Source of the DNA: Actinospineispora spinosispora DSM 44797
Lineage (GTDB): Bacteria > Actinomycetota > Actinomycetes > Mycobacteriales > Pseudonocardiaceae
Length of the DNA: 64,000 bases
Direction of reading: 5' to 3'
Assembly: GCF_000429025.1 (NCBI RefSeq)
Contig: NZ_AUBB01000027.1
Coordinates: 102,960-166,959, forward strand
Below the pieces are notes generated by a model, which did no database searches, was not told the origin of the DNA, and worked only from the letters and a program-made list of their open reading frames with translations. The stretch's first letter is position 1. Every line of letters begins with the position of its first letter. Below, in pieces: positions 43,814 through 52,588 of this stretch. Position numbers and translations under genes: made by a program.

Positions 43814-45031
43814 GTGGACCCCAACGGCACCAACTCCGAGGAAGTTCCGCCGCCCGGCAAACCGCACCTCGTGGTGCCCACGGGCCTGCGGGTGGCATCG
43901 GAGATCTGCGCCCGGTTCCTGGTGATCGCCGTCGCGTTGGCGGCGGTGATCTTCATCCTGATCGAGCTGCGGATCGTCGTGATCCCGGTGGCCATCGCGC
44001 TGCTGATCGCCGCGTTGCTCGCGCCGCTGGTCAACTCCGCGATGACGCACGCGAAGCTGCCCAGGGGCATCGCCACCGGGCTGGTGCTGGTCGGGGGCAT
44101 GGCGCTGTTCGGCGCGGTCATGTCGTTCGTGATCAACGCGTTCATCGCGGGTCTGCCGGACCTGCAGGCCAAGCTGGTCCAGAGCTACGAGATCACCATC
44201 AAGCCGCTGCTGGCCGGGAAGCCGCTGCGGATTCCGCTCGCCAAGCTCAACGACCTGCCCGGTGAGCTGCAGCGGTCACTGGCCGCCAACGCGGACGCGA
44301 TCACCACCGGGGCGCTGACCACGGCCGCGACGCTGTCCGAGGTCGTGTCCGCGCTGCTGCTCGGGCTGTTCGTGCTGATCTTCTTCCTGTACGACGGCAG
44401 CCAGATCTGGCACTTCCTGCTGCGCGGCATCCCCCTGGCACAGCGCAACCGGGTGGACATCGCCGGGCAGCGTGGTTTCGCGTCGCTCGTCGGCTACACG
44501 CGCGCCACGGCGGTCGTCGCGGTGGTGGACGCGCTCGCCATCGGTGTCGGGCTGTGGATCATCGGGGTGCCGCTCGTGGTCCCGCTGGCCGCGTTGGTGT
44601 TCCTCGGCGCGTTCATCCCGGTGGTCGGGGCGGTGCTGTCCGGTTTCGTCGCGGTCGCCGTGGCGCTCGTGGCGAACGGACCGATCCCAGCACTGATCGT
44701 GCTCGCCGTGATCATCGGGGTGGTGCAGCTGGAGAGCCACGTGCTGCAGCCGCTCCTCATGGGGCGCGCCGTGCAGCTGCATCCCTTGGCCGTCGTGCTG
44801 TCGGTGGCCGGCGGGGTCGTGGTGGCCGGGGTGATCGGGGCGTTGCTGGCGGTGCCGCTGGCCGCCGTCATCGCCGCCGCCGTGCGGTCGCTGGCCTCGC
44901 CGGACGAACCGCAGCCCCGGGACGTCAACCCGTTGGACCCGGACTTCGCCAAGGCCGGGCCCGGGGACCCCGCCGCTCGGCGGCGGCTGTTGCGAATCGC
45001 CACCGGAATAGTCCGCCGCCCCCGCAAGTAG
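43814..45031 (+). CDS. AI-2E family transporter
   Basis: 405 residues with about 8 membrane segments in the UPF0118/AI-2E order: paired N-terminal spans (CARFLVIAVALAAVIFILIE, VIPVAIALLIAALLAPLVNS), a soluble amphipathic insert, then LLLGLFVLIFFLYDGSQIWH and the conserved VFLGAFIPVVGAVLSGFVA. The conserved LESHVLQPLLMGRAVQLHPL motif is intact. Substrates of the family are diverse. GTG 43814 is leaderless. A composite repeat begins 2 bases after the stop. Confidence 0.88.
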   Translation: MDPNGTNSEEVPPPGKPHLVVPTGLRVASEICARFLVIAVALAAVIFILIELRIVVIPVAIALLIAALLAPLVNSAMTHAKLPRGIATGLVLVGGMALFGAVMSFVINAFIAGLPDLQAKLVQSYEITIKPLLAGKPLRIPLAKLNDLPGELQRSLAANADAITTGALTTAATLSEVVSALLLGLFVLIFFLYDGSQIWHFLLRGIPLAQRNRVDIAGQRGFASLVGYTRATAVVAVVDALAIGVGLWIIGVPLVVPLAALVFLGAFIPVVGAVLSGFVAVAVALVANGPIPALIVLAVIIGVVQLESHVLQPLLMGRAVQLHPLAVVLSVAGGVVVAGVIGALLAVPLAAVIAAAVRSLASPDEPQPRDVNPLDPDFAKAGPGDPAARRRLLRIATGIVRRPRK

Positions 45032-45032
45032 C

Positions 45033-45390
45033 CCTCGTGAGTGATGAGGGCGTCTACCCCGAAGGGGCGCGAAGCGTAGCCGGTCTACGCACTCACGACA
45101 CGCTTTTCGTCGTGAGTGCGTAGACCGGCTATAGGCGGCCTCAGCACTCACGAGGACCCCGAGGCAGTGCACTCTCTGCACGCGGTCGGGACCACAGACC
45201 CCGAGGCAGTGCACTCTCCCGAGGCGCAACCCCGTACCCGACTCCAAGGCATCTCGGCTTCGCCGTCGACTCGTGAGTGGCAAGGGCGCCTATAGGCGCC
45301 CGGAACACTCACGACGAAAAGCGTGTCGTGAGTGCTCCGAGCGCCTACGCCTTCGGCGCCCCTCCGGGGTAGACACCCTTGCCACTCACG
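45033..45390. repeat. Paired GTGAGTG composite element, copy 2
   Basis: The left unit (45033-45155) has outer CCTCGTGAGTGATGAGGGCG and inner GCCGGTCTACGCACTCACGA stems around CACGCTTTTCGTC. The right unit (45272-45390) has outer CGTGAGTGGCAAGGG / CCCTTGCCACTCACG. Both carry the ACCCC-GAAG-GGG-type bulge on one side and TATAGG on the other. The centre has CCCCGAGGCAGTGCACTCTC twice (near 45158 and 45200). It separates convergent genes. Confidence 0.8.
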
Positions 45391-45394
45391 GTTG

Positions 45395-46276
45395 TCAGAG
45401 GGCTTCGTCTAGGGCTTCCACTGTTTTGAGGTCGAGCTTCAGGGGGGCTGCCGCGCAGTTCTCCTCCAGGTGGGCGACCGTGGAGGTGCCGGGGATCGGC
45501 AGCATGCGGGACGAGCGCTGCAGCAGCCAGGCCAGGGCGATCTGGGCGGAGGTCGCGCCGAGACGCTCGGCCGCCTCGTAGGCGGCGCCGCCCGGCTTGG
45601 CCAGGTCACCGGCGTCGATCGGGGCCCACGGGATGAACGCGATGTTGCGCTCGGTGCAGTAGCGCAGCACGTCGTCGGACTTGCGGTCGATGAGGTTGTA
45701 GCGGTTCTGCACCGACGCGATGTCGACGATCTCGGCGGCCTCGGTGATCGTGTCGACGCACACCTCGGACAGCCCGACCAGGCGAATCTTGCCTTCCTTC
45801 TGCAGGTCGGCGAGCACGCCGAACTGGTCGGCGGCGGGCACCGTCGGGTCGACGCGGTGCAGCTGGAACAGGTCGATCCGCTCGACGCCGAGGCGGCGCA
45901 GGCTCATCTCGCACTGCTGGCGCAGGTAGTCGGGGCGGCCGAAGGCGTGGAACTCGTCCGGTCCGGTGCGCAGCAACCCGGCCTTCGTGGCCAGCACGAG
46001 CTCCTCCGGATACGGGTACAGCGCTTCCCGGATCAGCTCCTCGCTGATGTTCGGGCCGTAGGAGTCGGCGGTGTCGATCAGGTTGACGCCGAGCTCGACA
46101 GCGCGCCGCAGCACCCGGATGGCCTCGTCGTGATCGGCGGGCGGCCCCCAGACGCCGGGCCCGGTGATCCGCATGGCGCCGAACCCGAGACGGTTGACCG
46201 ACAGGGCGTCGCCCAGCCGAAGTTGACCGCTCTGTACAGCTGGGCGGTCGTCCACGGCGGTAGCTGAGGTGCTCAC
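45395..46276 (-). CDS. Aldo/keto reductase
   Basis: 293 residues. The catalytic set is Asp/Tyr in DTADSYGPN, Lys in LATKAG and His in FQLHRVDP. The NADPH-binding end has LLQRSSRMLPIPGTSTVAHL. GTG 46276 has GGGGGAG 8 bases upstream; the longer frame from 46435 is unlikely. It is divergent from the AtuA operon. The substrate is unknown. Confidence 0.9.
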   Translation of the reverse strand: MSTSATAVDDRPAVQSGQLRLGDALSVNRLGFGAMRITGPGVWGPPADHDEAIRVLRRAVELGVNLIDTADSYGPNISEELIREALYPYPEELVLATKAGLLRTGPDEFHAFGRPDYLRQQCEMSLRRLGVERIDLFQLHRVDPTVPAADQFGVLADLQKEGKIRLVGLSEVCVDTITEAAEIVDIASVQNRYNLIDRKSDDVLRYCTERNIAFIPWAPIDAGDLAKPGGAAYEAAERLGATSAQIALAWLLQRSSRMLPIPGTSTVAHLEENCAAAPLKLDLKTVEALDEAL

Positions 46277-46428
46277 AAATATCTCCCCCGGAGACAGGTC
46301 GAACGTTGGTTGAATTAACAAGCGTGGCAGGTGGTGCGAGGGCCCGGCTCGCGTTCGTGACGAGTCAGACACGCCTAGTGCTGTGAAAGGGGTCGCATGA
46401 CCCGCTGGGGGTTTCCGCACGGTAAAAA

Positions 46429-46444
46429 CAAGCAAGCGTGCTTG
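46429..46444 (+). promoter_or_regulatory. Operator CAAGCA-AGCG-TGCTTG before the AtuA operon
   Basis: A palindrome with 6-bp arms. It overlaps a TTGATT -35-like box (46442-46447) that is 17 bases from CACTCT (46465-46470), itself 8 bases before the GTG at 46479. The TetR protein at the operon's end is the likely ligand. Confidence 0.55.
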
Positions 46445-46478
46445 ATTGTTCTAGGTACCACTGGCACTCTTTCCTCCC

Positions 46479-48176
46479 GTGGGAACAACACTGCGCATCG
46501 GTAACGCATCCGGTTTCTACGGTGATCGCTTCGCCGCGGTGCGGGAGATGCTGACCGGCGGGCCACTCGATGTGCTCACCGGCGACTATCTCGCCGAGCT
46601 GACGATGCTGATCCTCGGCAGGGACCGGCTGAAGAACCCGGACGCCGGCTACGCGCGCACCTTCCTGCGCCAGATGGAGGAAGGTCTCGGGCTCGCCGTC
46701 GACAACGGCGTCCGGATCGTCACGAACGCGGGCGGTCTCAACCCCGCGGGGCTGGCGGACGCACTGCGCGCACTGGCCGACAAGCTCGGCATCACGGTCC
46801 GGATCGCGCACGTCGAAGGTGACGACCTCGGTCCGAGGGCCGCCGAGCTGGGTCTCGGCCGGCCGCTGACCGCCAACGCCTACCTCGGCGCGTGGGGTGT
46901 CGCGGACTGTCTGCTCGCCGGCGCCGACGTCGTGGTGACCGGGCGGGTGACCGACGCGTCGCTCGTCGTCGGACCGGCCGCCGCGCACCACGGCTGGCGG
47001 CGCACCGACCACGACGCGTTGGCCGGCGCGGTCGTCGCGGGCCACGTCCTGGAGTGCGGCGCGCAGGCGACCGGCGGCAACTACTCGTTCTTCACCGAGC
47101 ACGACCTGGGCGTTCCCGGTTTCCCGATCGCCGAGATCGACGCCGACGGCAGCAGCGTCATCACCAAGCACGAGGGAACCGGCGGTGTCGTCACGACCGA
47201 GACGGTCACCGCGCAGCTGCTCTATGAGATCGGCGGCGCCCGCTATGCGGGACCGGACGTGACCACCCGGTTCGACTCGTTCGAGCTGGAGCAGCAGGGG
47301 CCGGACCGGGTCCGGATCAGCGGTGTTCGTGGTGAGGCGCCGCCGCCGACGCTCAAGGTCTGCCTCAACGCACTCGGCGGCCACCGCAACGAGATGACCT
47401 TCGTGCTGACCGGCCCGGACATCGACGCGAAGGCCGCGCTGGTCCGGTCGCAGCTGGAGGCCGGCATGCCGAAACGGCCGGAGGAGGTGCGCTGGACGCT
47501 CGCTCGCACCGATCACCCGGAGCGCGCGGACAGCTCCGAGCAGGAGGCCAGCGCCCTGCTGCACTGCGCGGTGCGGGACAGCGACCCGAACGTGGCGGGC
47601 CGGGGGTTCAGTGCGGCCGCGATCGAGCTGGCGCTGGCCAGCTACCCCGGCTTCCACACCACCGCGCCGCCGTCGAACGGTTCCCCGTACGGCGTCTACA
47701 CCGCCGCCTACGTGCCCGCGGACGACGTTGCGCACATCGCGGTGCTGCCCGACGGGAGCCGGACCGACATCGCGGTGGCCGAGGACACCTCGGCACTGCG
47801 ACCGGTGGACAACCCGCCGTTGCCGCCTCCGCTGCCGGACGGGCCGACGAAGCGCGCGCAGCTGGGCGCGGTGCTCGGCGCGCGGTCCGGCGACAAGGGC
47901 GGCGACGCGAACCTGGGCGTCTGGGCGCGCTCCGACCAGGGCTGGCGGTGGCTGGCGAACTCGCTGACCGTCGAGCGGTTCCAGGAGCTGCTGCCGGAGA
48001 CCGCCCCGCTCACCGTCACCCGACACCTGCTGCCGAACCTGCGCGCGGTCAACTTCGTGGTCGAGGGGCTGCTGGACGCCGGCGTGGCGTCGCAGGCCCG
48101 GTTCGACCCGCAGGCCAAGGGCCTGGGTGAGTGGCTGCGCGGCCGAGTCGTCGACATCCCGGAGGTACTGCTGTGA
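46479..48176 (+). CDS. atuA: AtuA-like acyclic terpene utilisation protein (DUF1446)
   Basis: 565 residues. The N-terminal DUF1446 domain runs from LRIGNASGFYGDRFAAVREM and DVLTGDYLAELTMLILGRDR to ECGAQATGGNYSFFTE. The C-terminal AtuA-like domain is AQLGAVLGARSGDKGGDANL onward. AtuA is required for citronellol/geraniol breakdown in pseudomonads, but its reaction is not defined. In actinobacteria the gene commonly heads an operon with an acyl-CoA carboxylase, as here. Its stop overlaps the carboxylase GTG by 4 bp (GTGA). Confidence 0.85.
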   Translation: MGTTLRIGNASGFYGDRFAAVREMLTGGPLDVLTGDYLAELTMLILGRDRLKNPDAGYARTFLRQMEEGLGLAVDNGVRIVTNAGGLNPAGLADALRALADKLGITVRIAHVEGDDLGPRAAELGLGRPLTANAYLGAWGVADCLLAGADVVVTGRVTDASLVVGPAAAHHGWRRTDHDALAGAVVAGHVLECGAQATGGNYSFFTEHDLGVPGFPIAEIDADGSSVITKHEGTGGVVTTETVTAQLLYEIGGARYAGPDVTTRFDSFELEQQGPDRVRISGVRGEAPPPTLKVCLNALGGHRNEMTFVLTGPDIDAKAALVRSQLEAGMPKRPEEVRWTLARTDHPERADSSEQEASALLHCAVRDSDPNVAGRGFSAAAIELALASYPGFHTTAPPSNGSPYGVYTAAYVPADDVAHIAVLPDGSRTDIAVAEDTSALRPVDNPPLPPPLPDGPTKRAQLGAVLGARSGDKGGDANLGVWARSDQGWRWLANSLTVERFQELLPETAPLTVTRHLLPNLRAVNFVVEGLLDAGVASQARFDPQAKGLGEWLRGRVVDIPEVLL

Positions 48177-49762
48177 CTGATTCTGCTGGGACCCTCGAAG
48201 CCGCGCCACCCGACAACCGCGACTCGATGCTGACCAAGCTCGCCGAGCTGCGTACCGAGCAGGAGAAAGCGGTCGCGGGCGGCGGTCCGAAGTACACCGA
48301 GCGGCACCGCAAGCGCGGCAAGCTACTGGCCCGCGAACGCATCGAGCTGCTGATCGACGAGGACTCGCCGTTCCTGGAGCTGTCCCCGCTCGCCGCGTAC
48401 GGCACGAGCTACCCGGTCGGCGGCAGTGTGGTCACCGGCATCGGGGTCATCGAAGGCGTCGAGTGCATGCTCATCGCCAGCGACCCGACGGTGAAGGGCG
48501 GCTCGATCAACCCGTCCGGGATGAAGAAGGGCCTGCGCGCCGCCGAGATCGCCGAGCAGAACCGGCTGCCGCTGATCAACCTGGTCGAGTCGGGCGGCGC
48601 GGACCTGCCGACGCAGAAGGACATCTTCATCCCCGGCGGGAAGACCTTCCGGAACCTGACCCGCTCCAGCGCGGCGCGGGTTCCGACGATCGCGCTGGTG
48701 TTCGGCAGCTCGACGGCCGGCGGTGCGTACCTGCCCGGCATGTCCGACTACGTCGTGATGGTCGCCGAGCGCGCCAAGGTGTTCCTCGGCGGTCCGCCGC
48801 TGGTCAAGATGGCGACCGGCGAGGAGGCCGACGACGAGGAGCTGGGCGGCGCCGAGATGCACGCCCGCACCTCCGGGCTCGCCGACTACCTGGCGGTCGA
48901 CGAGCAGGACGCGATCCGGCTCGGGCGACGCATCGTGGCACGGCTGAACTGGCGCAAGCACGGCCCGAGCCCTCGTTCCGACTACGCCGAGCCGGTGCTG
49001 GACGGCGAGGAGCTGCTGGACATCGTGCCGTCCGACCTGAAGGTCCCGTTCGATCCGCGTGACGTGATCCGGCGGATCGTCGACGGCTCCGAGTTCGACG
49101 AGTTCAAGCCGCTGTACGGATCGTCGCTGGTCACCGGATGGGCGCAGCTGCACGGCTACCCGATCGGCATCCTCGCCAACGCCCAGGGTGTGCTGTTCAG
49201 CTCCGAGTCGCAGAAGGCCGCGCAGTTCATCCAGCTGGCCAACCAGATCGACACACCGCTGCTGTTCCTGCACAACACGACCGGCTACATGGTCGGGCGC
49301 GACTACGAGCGCGGCGGCATCATCAAGCACGGCTCGATGATGATCAACGCGGTGTCCAACTCGACGGTCCCGCACCTGTCGGTGCTGATGGGCGCGTCCT
49401 ACGGCGCCGGGCACTACGGCATGTGCGGACGGGCCTACGACCCCCGGTTCCTGTTCGCGTGGCCGAGCGCGAAGTCGGCGGTCATGGGACCGGCGCAGCT
49501 CGCCGGCGTGCTGTCCATCGTGGCGCGGGCCGCGGCGGCCGCACGGGGCGCCGAGTACAGCGAGGAGAACGACGCGGCCATGCGCGCGATGGTCGAAGGT
49601 CAGATCGAGGCGGAGTCGATGCCGATGTTCCTGTCCGGAATGCTCTACGACGACGGCATCATCGATCCGCGCGATACCCGAACCGTGCTGGGACTGTGCC
49701 TATCGGTTGTGCACAACGCCCCGGTACGCGGCACCGACGCCTTCGGCGTCTTCCGGATGTGA
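48173..49762 (+). CDS. Acyl-CoA carboxylase, carboxyltransferase (beta) subunit
   Basis: 529 residues. It has paired crotonase-like domains with INLVESGGADLPTQKDIFIP, FGSSTAGGAYLPGMSDYVVM and VLMGASYGAGHYGMCGRAYD, closest to methylcrotonyl-CoA / geranyl-CoA carboxylase beta chains. It transfers the carboxyl group from biotin to a branched enoyl-CoA. GTG 48173 has GGAGG upstream and overlaps atuA. Context favours geranyl- or methylcrotonyl-type substrates; the two cannot be separated here. Confidence 0.9.
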   Translation: MTDSAGTLEAAPPDNRDSMLTKLAELRTEQEKAVAGGGPKYTERHRKRGKLLARERIELLIDEDSPFLELSPLAAYGTSYPVGGSVVTGIGVIEGVECMLIASDPTVKGGSINPSGMKKGLRAAEIAEQNRLPLINLVESGGADLPTQKDIFIPGGKTFRNLTRSSAARVPTIALVFGSSTAGGAYLPGMSDYVVMVAERAKVFLGGPPLVKMATGEEADDEELGGAEMHARTSGLADYLAVDEQDAIRLGRRIVARLNWRKHGPSPRSDYAEPVLDGEELLDIVPSDLKVPFDPRDVIRRIVDGSEFDEFKPLYGSSLVTGWAQLHGYPIGILANAQGVLFSSESQKAAQFIQLANQIDTPLLFLHNTTGYMVGRDYERGGIIKHGSMMINAVSNSTVPHLSVLMGASYGAGHYGMCGRAYDPRFLFAWPSAKSAVMGPAQLAGVLSIVARAAAAARGAEYSEENDAAMRAMVEGQIEAESMPMFLSGMLYDDGIIDPRDTRTVLGLCLSVVHNAPVRGTDAFGVFRM

Positions 49763-49770
49763 GTGCACTG

Positions 49771-51711
49771 ATGATCACTAGCCTGCTGGTCGCCAACCGG
49801 GGCGAGATCGCCCGCCGAATCTTCCGCACCTGCCGTGAGCTGGGCATTTCGACGGTGGCCGTGTACTCGGACGCCGACGCCGACGCGCCGCACGTGCACG
49901 AGGCCGACGCGGCGGTGCGCCTGCCCGGCAATGCACCCGGCGACACCTACCTGCGCGCCGACCTGCTGATCGCCGCGGCTCGGGAAGCCGGCGCGGACGC
50001 GGTGCACCCCGGATACGGGTTCCTGTCCGAGAACGCCGCGTTCGCCCGCGCGGTCACCGACGCCGGGCTGACCTGGGTAGGGCCACCCGCGCCGGCGATC
50101 GAGACGATGGGCTCGAAGGTCGAGTCGAAACGGCTGATGGCGGCGTCCGGGGTGCCGGTGCTGCCCGAGCTGGACGTCGACTCGGTGACCGAGAAGGACC
50201 TTCCGGTGCTGGTGAAGGCGTCCGCCGGCGGTGGGGGCCGGGGCATGCGGATCGTGCGGACCCTCGCCGAGCTGCCCGACGCGGTGTCCGGCGCGTCCGC
50301 CGAGGCCGGCTCCGCGTTCGGCGACCCGACGGTGTTCTGCGAGCGCTACCTGGAGACCGGACGGCACATCGAGGTGCAGGTCCTCGCCGACACGCACGGC
50401 ACCGTGTGGGCGTTGGGGGAGCGGGAATGCTCGATCCAGCGCCGCCACCAGAAGGTCATCGAAGAGGCGCCGTCGCCGTTGGTCACGCCCGCGATGCGGG
50501 AGCGGCTGTGCGACGCGGCGGTGGCCGCGTCGAAGGCCGTCGACTACGTGGGTGCCGGAACGGTCGAGTTCCTCGCCGACGGAGCCGGTGAGTTCCACTT
50601 CCTGGAGATGAACACCCGGCTGCAGGTCGAGCACCCGGTGACCGAGCTGGTCACCGGCCTCGACCTGGTGGCGCTGCAGCTCTCGGTCGCCGAGGGCGCC
50701 CCGCTGCCGCCGGACGGTCCGCCCGACTTCGACGGGCACGCGATCGAGGTCCGCCTCTACGCCGAGGACCCGGCGCAGAACTGGCAGCCCCAGACCGGCA
50801 CCCTGCACCGCTTCACCGTGCCCGGCTCGGTGCGCTGCGACAGCGGTGTCGAGAGCGGTTCTGTGATCGGGGTGCACTACGACCCGATGCTGGCCAAGGT
50901 CATCGCGTGGGCGCCGGACCGGACCAGCGCCGCCCGCACGCTCGCCGGCGCGCTCGCCCGCGCCGAGATCCACGGCATGCGCACCAACCGGGACCTGCTG
51001 GTCAACGTGCTGCGGCACCCGGCGTTCGTGGCCGGTGACATCGACACGGCGTTCTTCGACCGGCACGGCCTGGGCACCCTCGCCGCACCGCTCGCCGGTG
51101 ACTCGGGTGTCCGGTTGTCCGCACTGGCGGCGGCGCTCGCCGGGGCGGAGGCGAACCGGCGGGCCGCCACGGTGCTGCGGCGATTGCCCGGCGGCTGGCG
51201 CAACGTGCCGTCGCAGCCGCGCCGCGTCCGCTTCCTCGCCGACGGGCAGGAGCTGGAGATCGCCTACCGCCTCGACCGTGACAGCCTCGCCGCGGAGGGT
51301 TTCGACGGCGTCACGCTGACCGGCGCGACGCCGGACGAGGTCGTGCTGGGTGTCCGAGGCACCCGGCGGTCGTTCACCGTGGCCCGGTACGACGACCTGG
51401 TCGTGGTGGACTCGAGCCTCGGTTCGGTGGCACTGCGCGTCGTGCCGAGGTTCACCGACCCCCGGGACGCGCTGGCCAGCGGTTCGCTCGTGGCGCCCAT
51501 GCCGGGCACCGTGCTGCGGGTCGGTGTCTCGCTGGGCGACGAGGTCGACGCGGGTCAGCCGGTCGCCTGGCTGGAGGCGATGAAGATGGAACACCAGATC
51601 ACCGCGCCCGCCGCCGGTGTGGTGACCGAGCTGCCGATCAGCGTCGGACAGCAGGTCGAGGTCGGCGCGGTGCTCGCGGTGGTCGAACCGGCTCCGTCGT
51701 CCACCCCATGA
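49771..51711 (+). CDS. Acyl-CoA carboxylase, biotin carboxylase + BCCP (alpha) subunit
   Basis: 646 residues. The biotin carboxylase domain has LLVANRGEIARRIFRTCREL, the ATP-grasp loop KASAGGGGRGMRIV, ERECSIQRRHQKVIEEAP and FLEMNTRLQVEHPVTE. The C-terminal BCCP has EAMKMEH with biotinyl-Lys605. The middle region is of the MccA/AtuF type. A GTG at 49759, overlapping the beta-subunit stop, would add four residues; ATG 49771 fits the family better. Confidence 0.93.
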   Translation: MITSLLVANRGEIARRIFRTCRELGISTVAVYSDADADAPHVHEADAAVRLPGNAPGDTYLRADLLIAAAREAGADAVHPGYGFLSENAAFARAVTDAGLTWVGPPAPAIETMGSKVESKRLMAASGVPVLPELDVDSVTEKDLPVLVKASAGGGGRGMRIVRTLAELPDAVSGASAEAGSAFGDPTVFCERYLETGRHIEVQVLADTHGTVWALGERECSIQRRHQKVIEEAPSPLVTPAMRERLCDAAVAASKAVDYVGAGTVEFLADGAGEFHFLEMNTRLQVEHPVTELVTGLDLVALQLSVAEGAPLPPDGPPDFDGHAIEVRLYAEDPAQNWQPQTGTLHRFTVPGSVRCDSGVESGSVIGVHYDPMLAKVIAWAPDRTSAARTLAGALARAEIHGMRTNRDLLVNVLRHPAFVAGDIDTAFFDRHGLGTLAAPLAGDSGVRLSALAAALAGAEANRRAATVLRRLPGGWRNVPSQPRRVRFLADGQELEIAYRLDRDSLAAEGFDGVTLTGATPDEVVLGVRGTRRSFTVARYDDLVVVDSSLGSVALRVVPRFTDPRDALASGSLVAPMPGTVLRVGVSLGDEVDAGQPVAWLEAMKMEHQITAPAAGVVTELPISVGQQVEVGAVLAVVEPAPSSTP

Positions 51712-52322
51712 CCGGCAACCTCGGCGGGTCGACCCGTGCGCCGCAGCAACAGCGCAGCCGCTCCACCAGGGCCGCACTGATCGACGCCGCGGTCGCCTGC
51801 ATCGTCGAGCTCGGCTGGAACGGCGCGACGGTGGCGGTCATCGCCGAACGCGCCGGGGTGTCCAGGGGCGCGGCGCAGCACCACTTCCCGACCAGGGAGG
51901 ACCTGGTGACCGCGACCGTCGAGTACATCGGCGAGCAGCAGGTCGAACAGCTGAGGGAACAGGCGCGGGAGCTGCCACACGCCTCGGTCGACCGGGTCGT
52001 GGAGATGCTGCTGGAGCTGTACACCGGGCCGGCGTTCCGCGCGGCGCTGCACATGTGGGTGGCCGCGTCGACCGACGAGTCCTGGCGCGCCGTCGTGGTG
52101 CCCCTGGAAGCCAGGGTCGGCCGGGAGGCGCACCGGCTGGCGGTGGAGCTGCTCGGAGTCGACGAGTCCCGGCCGGGCGCCCGCGAGCTGGTCCAGGCGA
52201 CCCTGGATCTGGCCCGCGGCCTGGGTCTGGCCACGCTGCTGACCGACGACACCGCACGCCGCCGTCAGATCGCGAAGCAGTGGGCTCGTGTTGTTGGGCC
52301 TGTCTCGCGCTCAAAATCCTGA
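51708..52322 (+). CDS. TetR family regulator of the AtuA operon
   Basis: 204 residues. HTH at about residues 17-65: RSTRAALIDAAVACIVELGW, VAVIAERAGVSRGAAQHHFP, TREDLV. It overlaps the alpha-subunit stop by 4 bp (ATGA), so it is made with the carboxylase it probably controls through the 46429 palindrome. The C-terminal tail GPVSRSKS and the stop are encoded by the left end of a modular repeat. Confidence 0.87.
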   Translation: MTGNLGGSTRAPQQQRSRSTRAALIDAAVACIVELGWNGATVAVIAERAGVSRGAAQHHFPTREDLVTATVEYIGEQQVEQLREQARELPHASVDRVVEMLLELYTGPAFRAALHMWVAASTDESWRAVVVPLEARVGREAHRLAVELLGVDESRPGARELVQATLDLARGLGLATLLTDDTARRRQIAKQWARVVGPVSRSKS

Positions 52323-52518
52323 AGAGGGTTTTCTTGTTGGGCCTGTTCCGCGCTCAAAATCCCAAAGAGGCCCCTCCGGGGGCCGTCTTTAGGATTTTCG
52401 GCCTTCGGCCCAGGCGCGCGCTTGTGGCCGACCTGGGAGCCGCCCTGGTCGTCGGCGACAGTGGTCGCTGACATTCACTGCGCCGGCCTTCGCCGGAACT
52501 CCTTCGGAGACTCGCGGA
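52291..52518 (+). repeat. Modular repeat copy 6 with duplicated left end
   Basis: TTGTTGGGCCTGT..CGCGCTCAAAATCC occurs twice (52291-52319, 52334-52362) with a 43-base period. The second copy leads into an AAAATCC...GGATTTT hairpin (52356-52398) with a GGCCCC-TCCG-GGGGCC core, then CGCGCGCTTGTGGCCGACCT and the common CTTCGGAGACTCGCGGAGCC tail. The hairpin replaces the TTTTTCC hairpin of other copies. Confidence 0.75.
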
Positions 52519-52588
52519 GCCGACTTAGCTGTGGCCGACTTAGCTGTGGCCGAGTTCGGTGCGGCCGACTTCGGTGCGGCCGGGTTAG
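52519..52588 (+). repeat. 15-bp tandem array at the end of repeat copy 6
   Basis: GCCGACTTAGCTGTG twice, then GCCGAGTTCGGTGCG, GCCGACTTCGGTGCG and a partial GCCGGGTTAG. The first unit is the terminal module of the modular repeat. The last partial unit contains the stop codon of the minus-strand lipoprotein gene (52585-52587). Confidence 0.75.

Noticed and set aside
45033..45390. Possible tRNA or known riboswitch in the composite hairpins
   Set aside because: No cloverleaf, anticodon arm or CCA end, and no riboswitch consensus that I can recognise; stems are far longer than tRNA arms.
46365..48209. 614-codon minus-strand frame
   Set aside because: Shadow of atuA, whose DUF1446 motifs are unmistakable.
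49645..51777. 710-codon open frame on the minus strand
   Set aside because: It is antisense to the clearly conserved biotin carboxylase gene; at this G+C content long shadow frames are expected. The product is His/Arg/Gly-rich with no domain.
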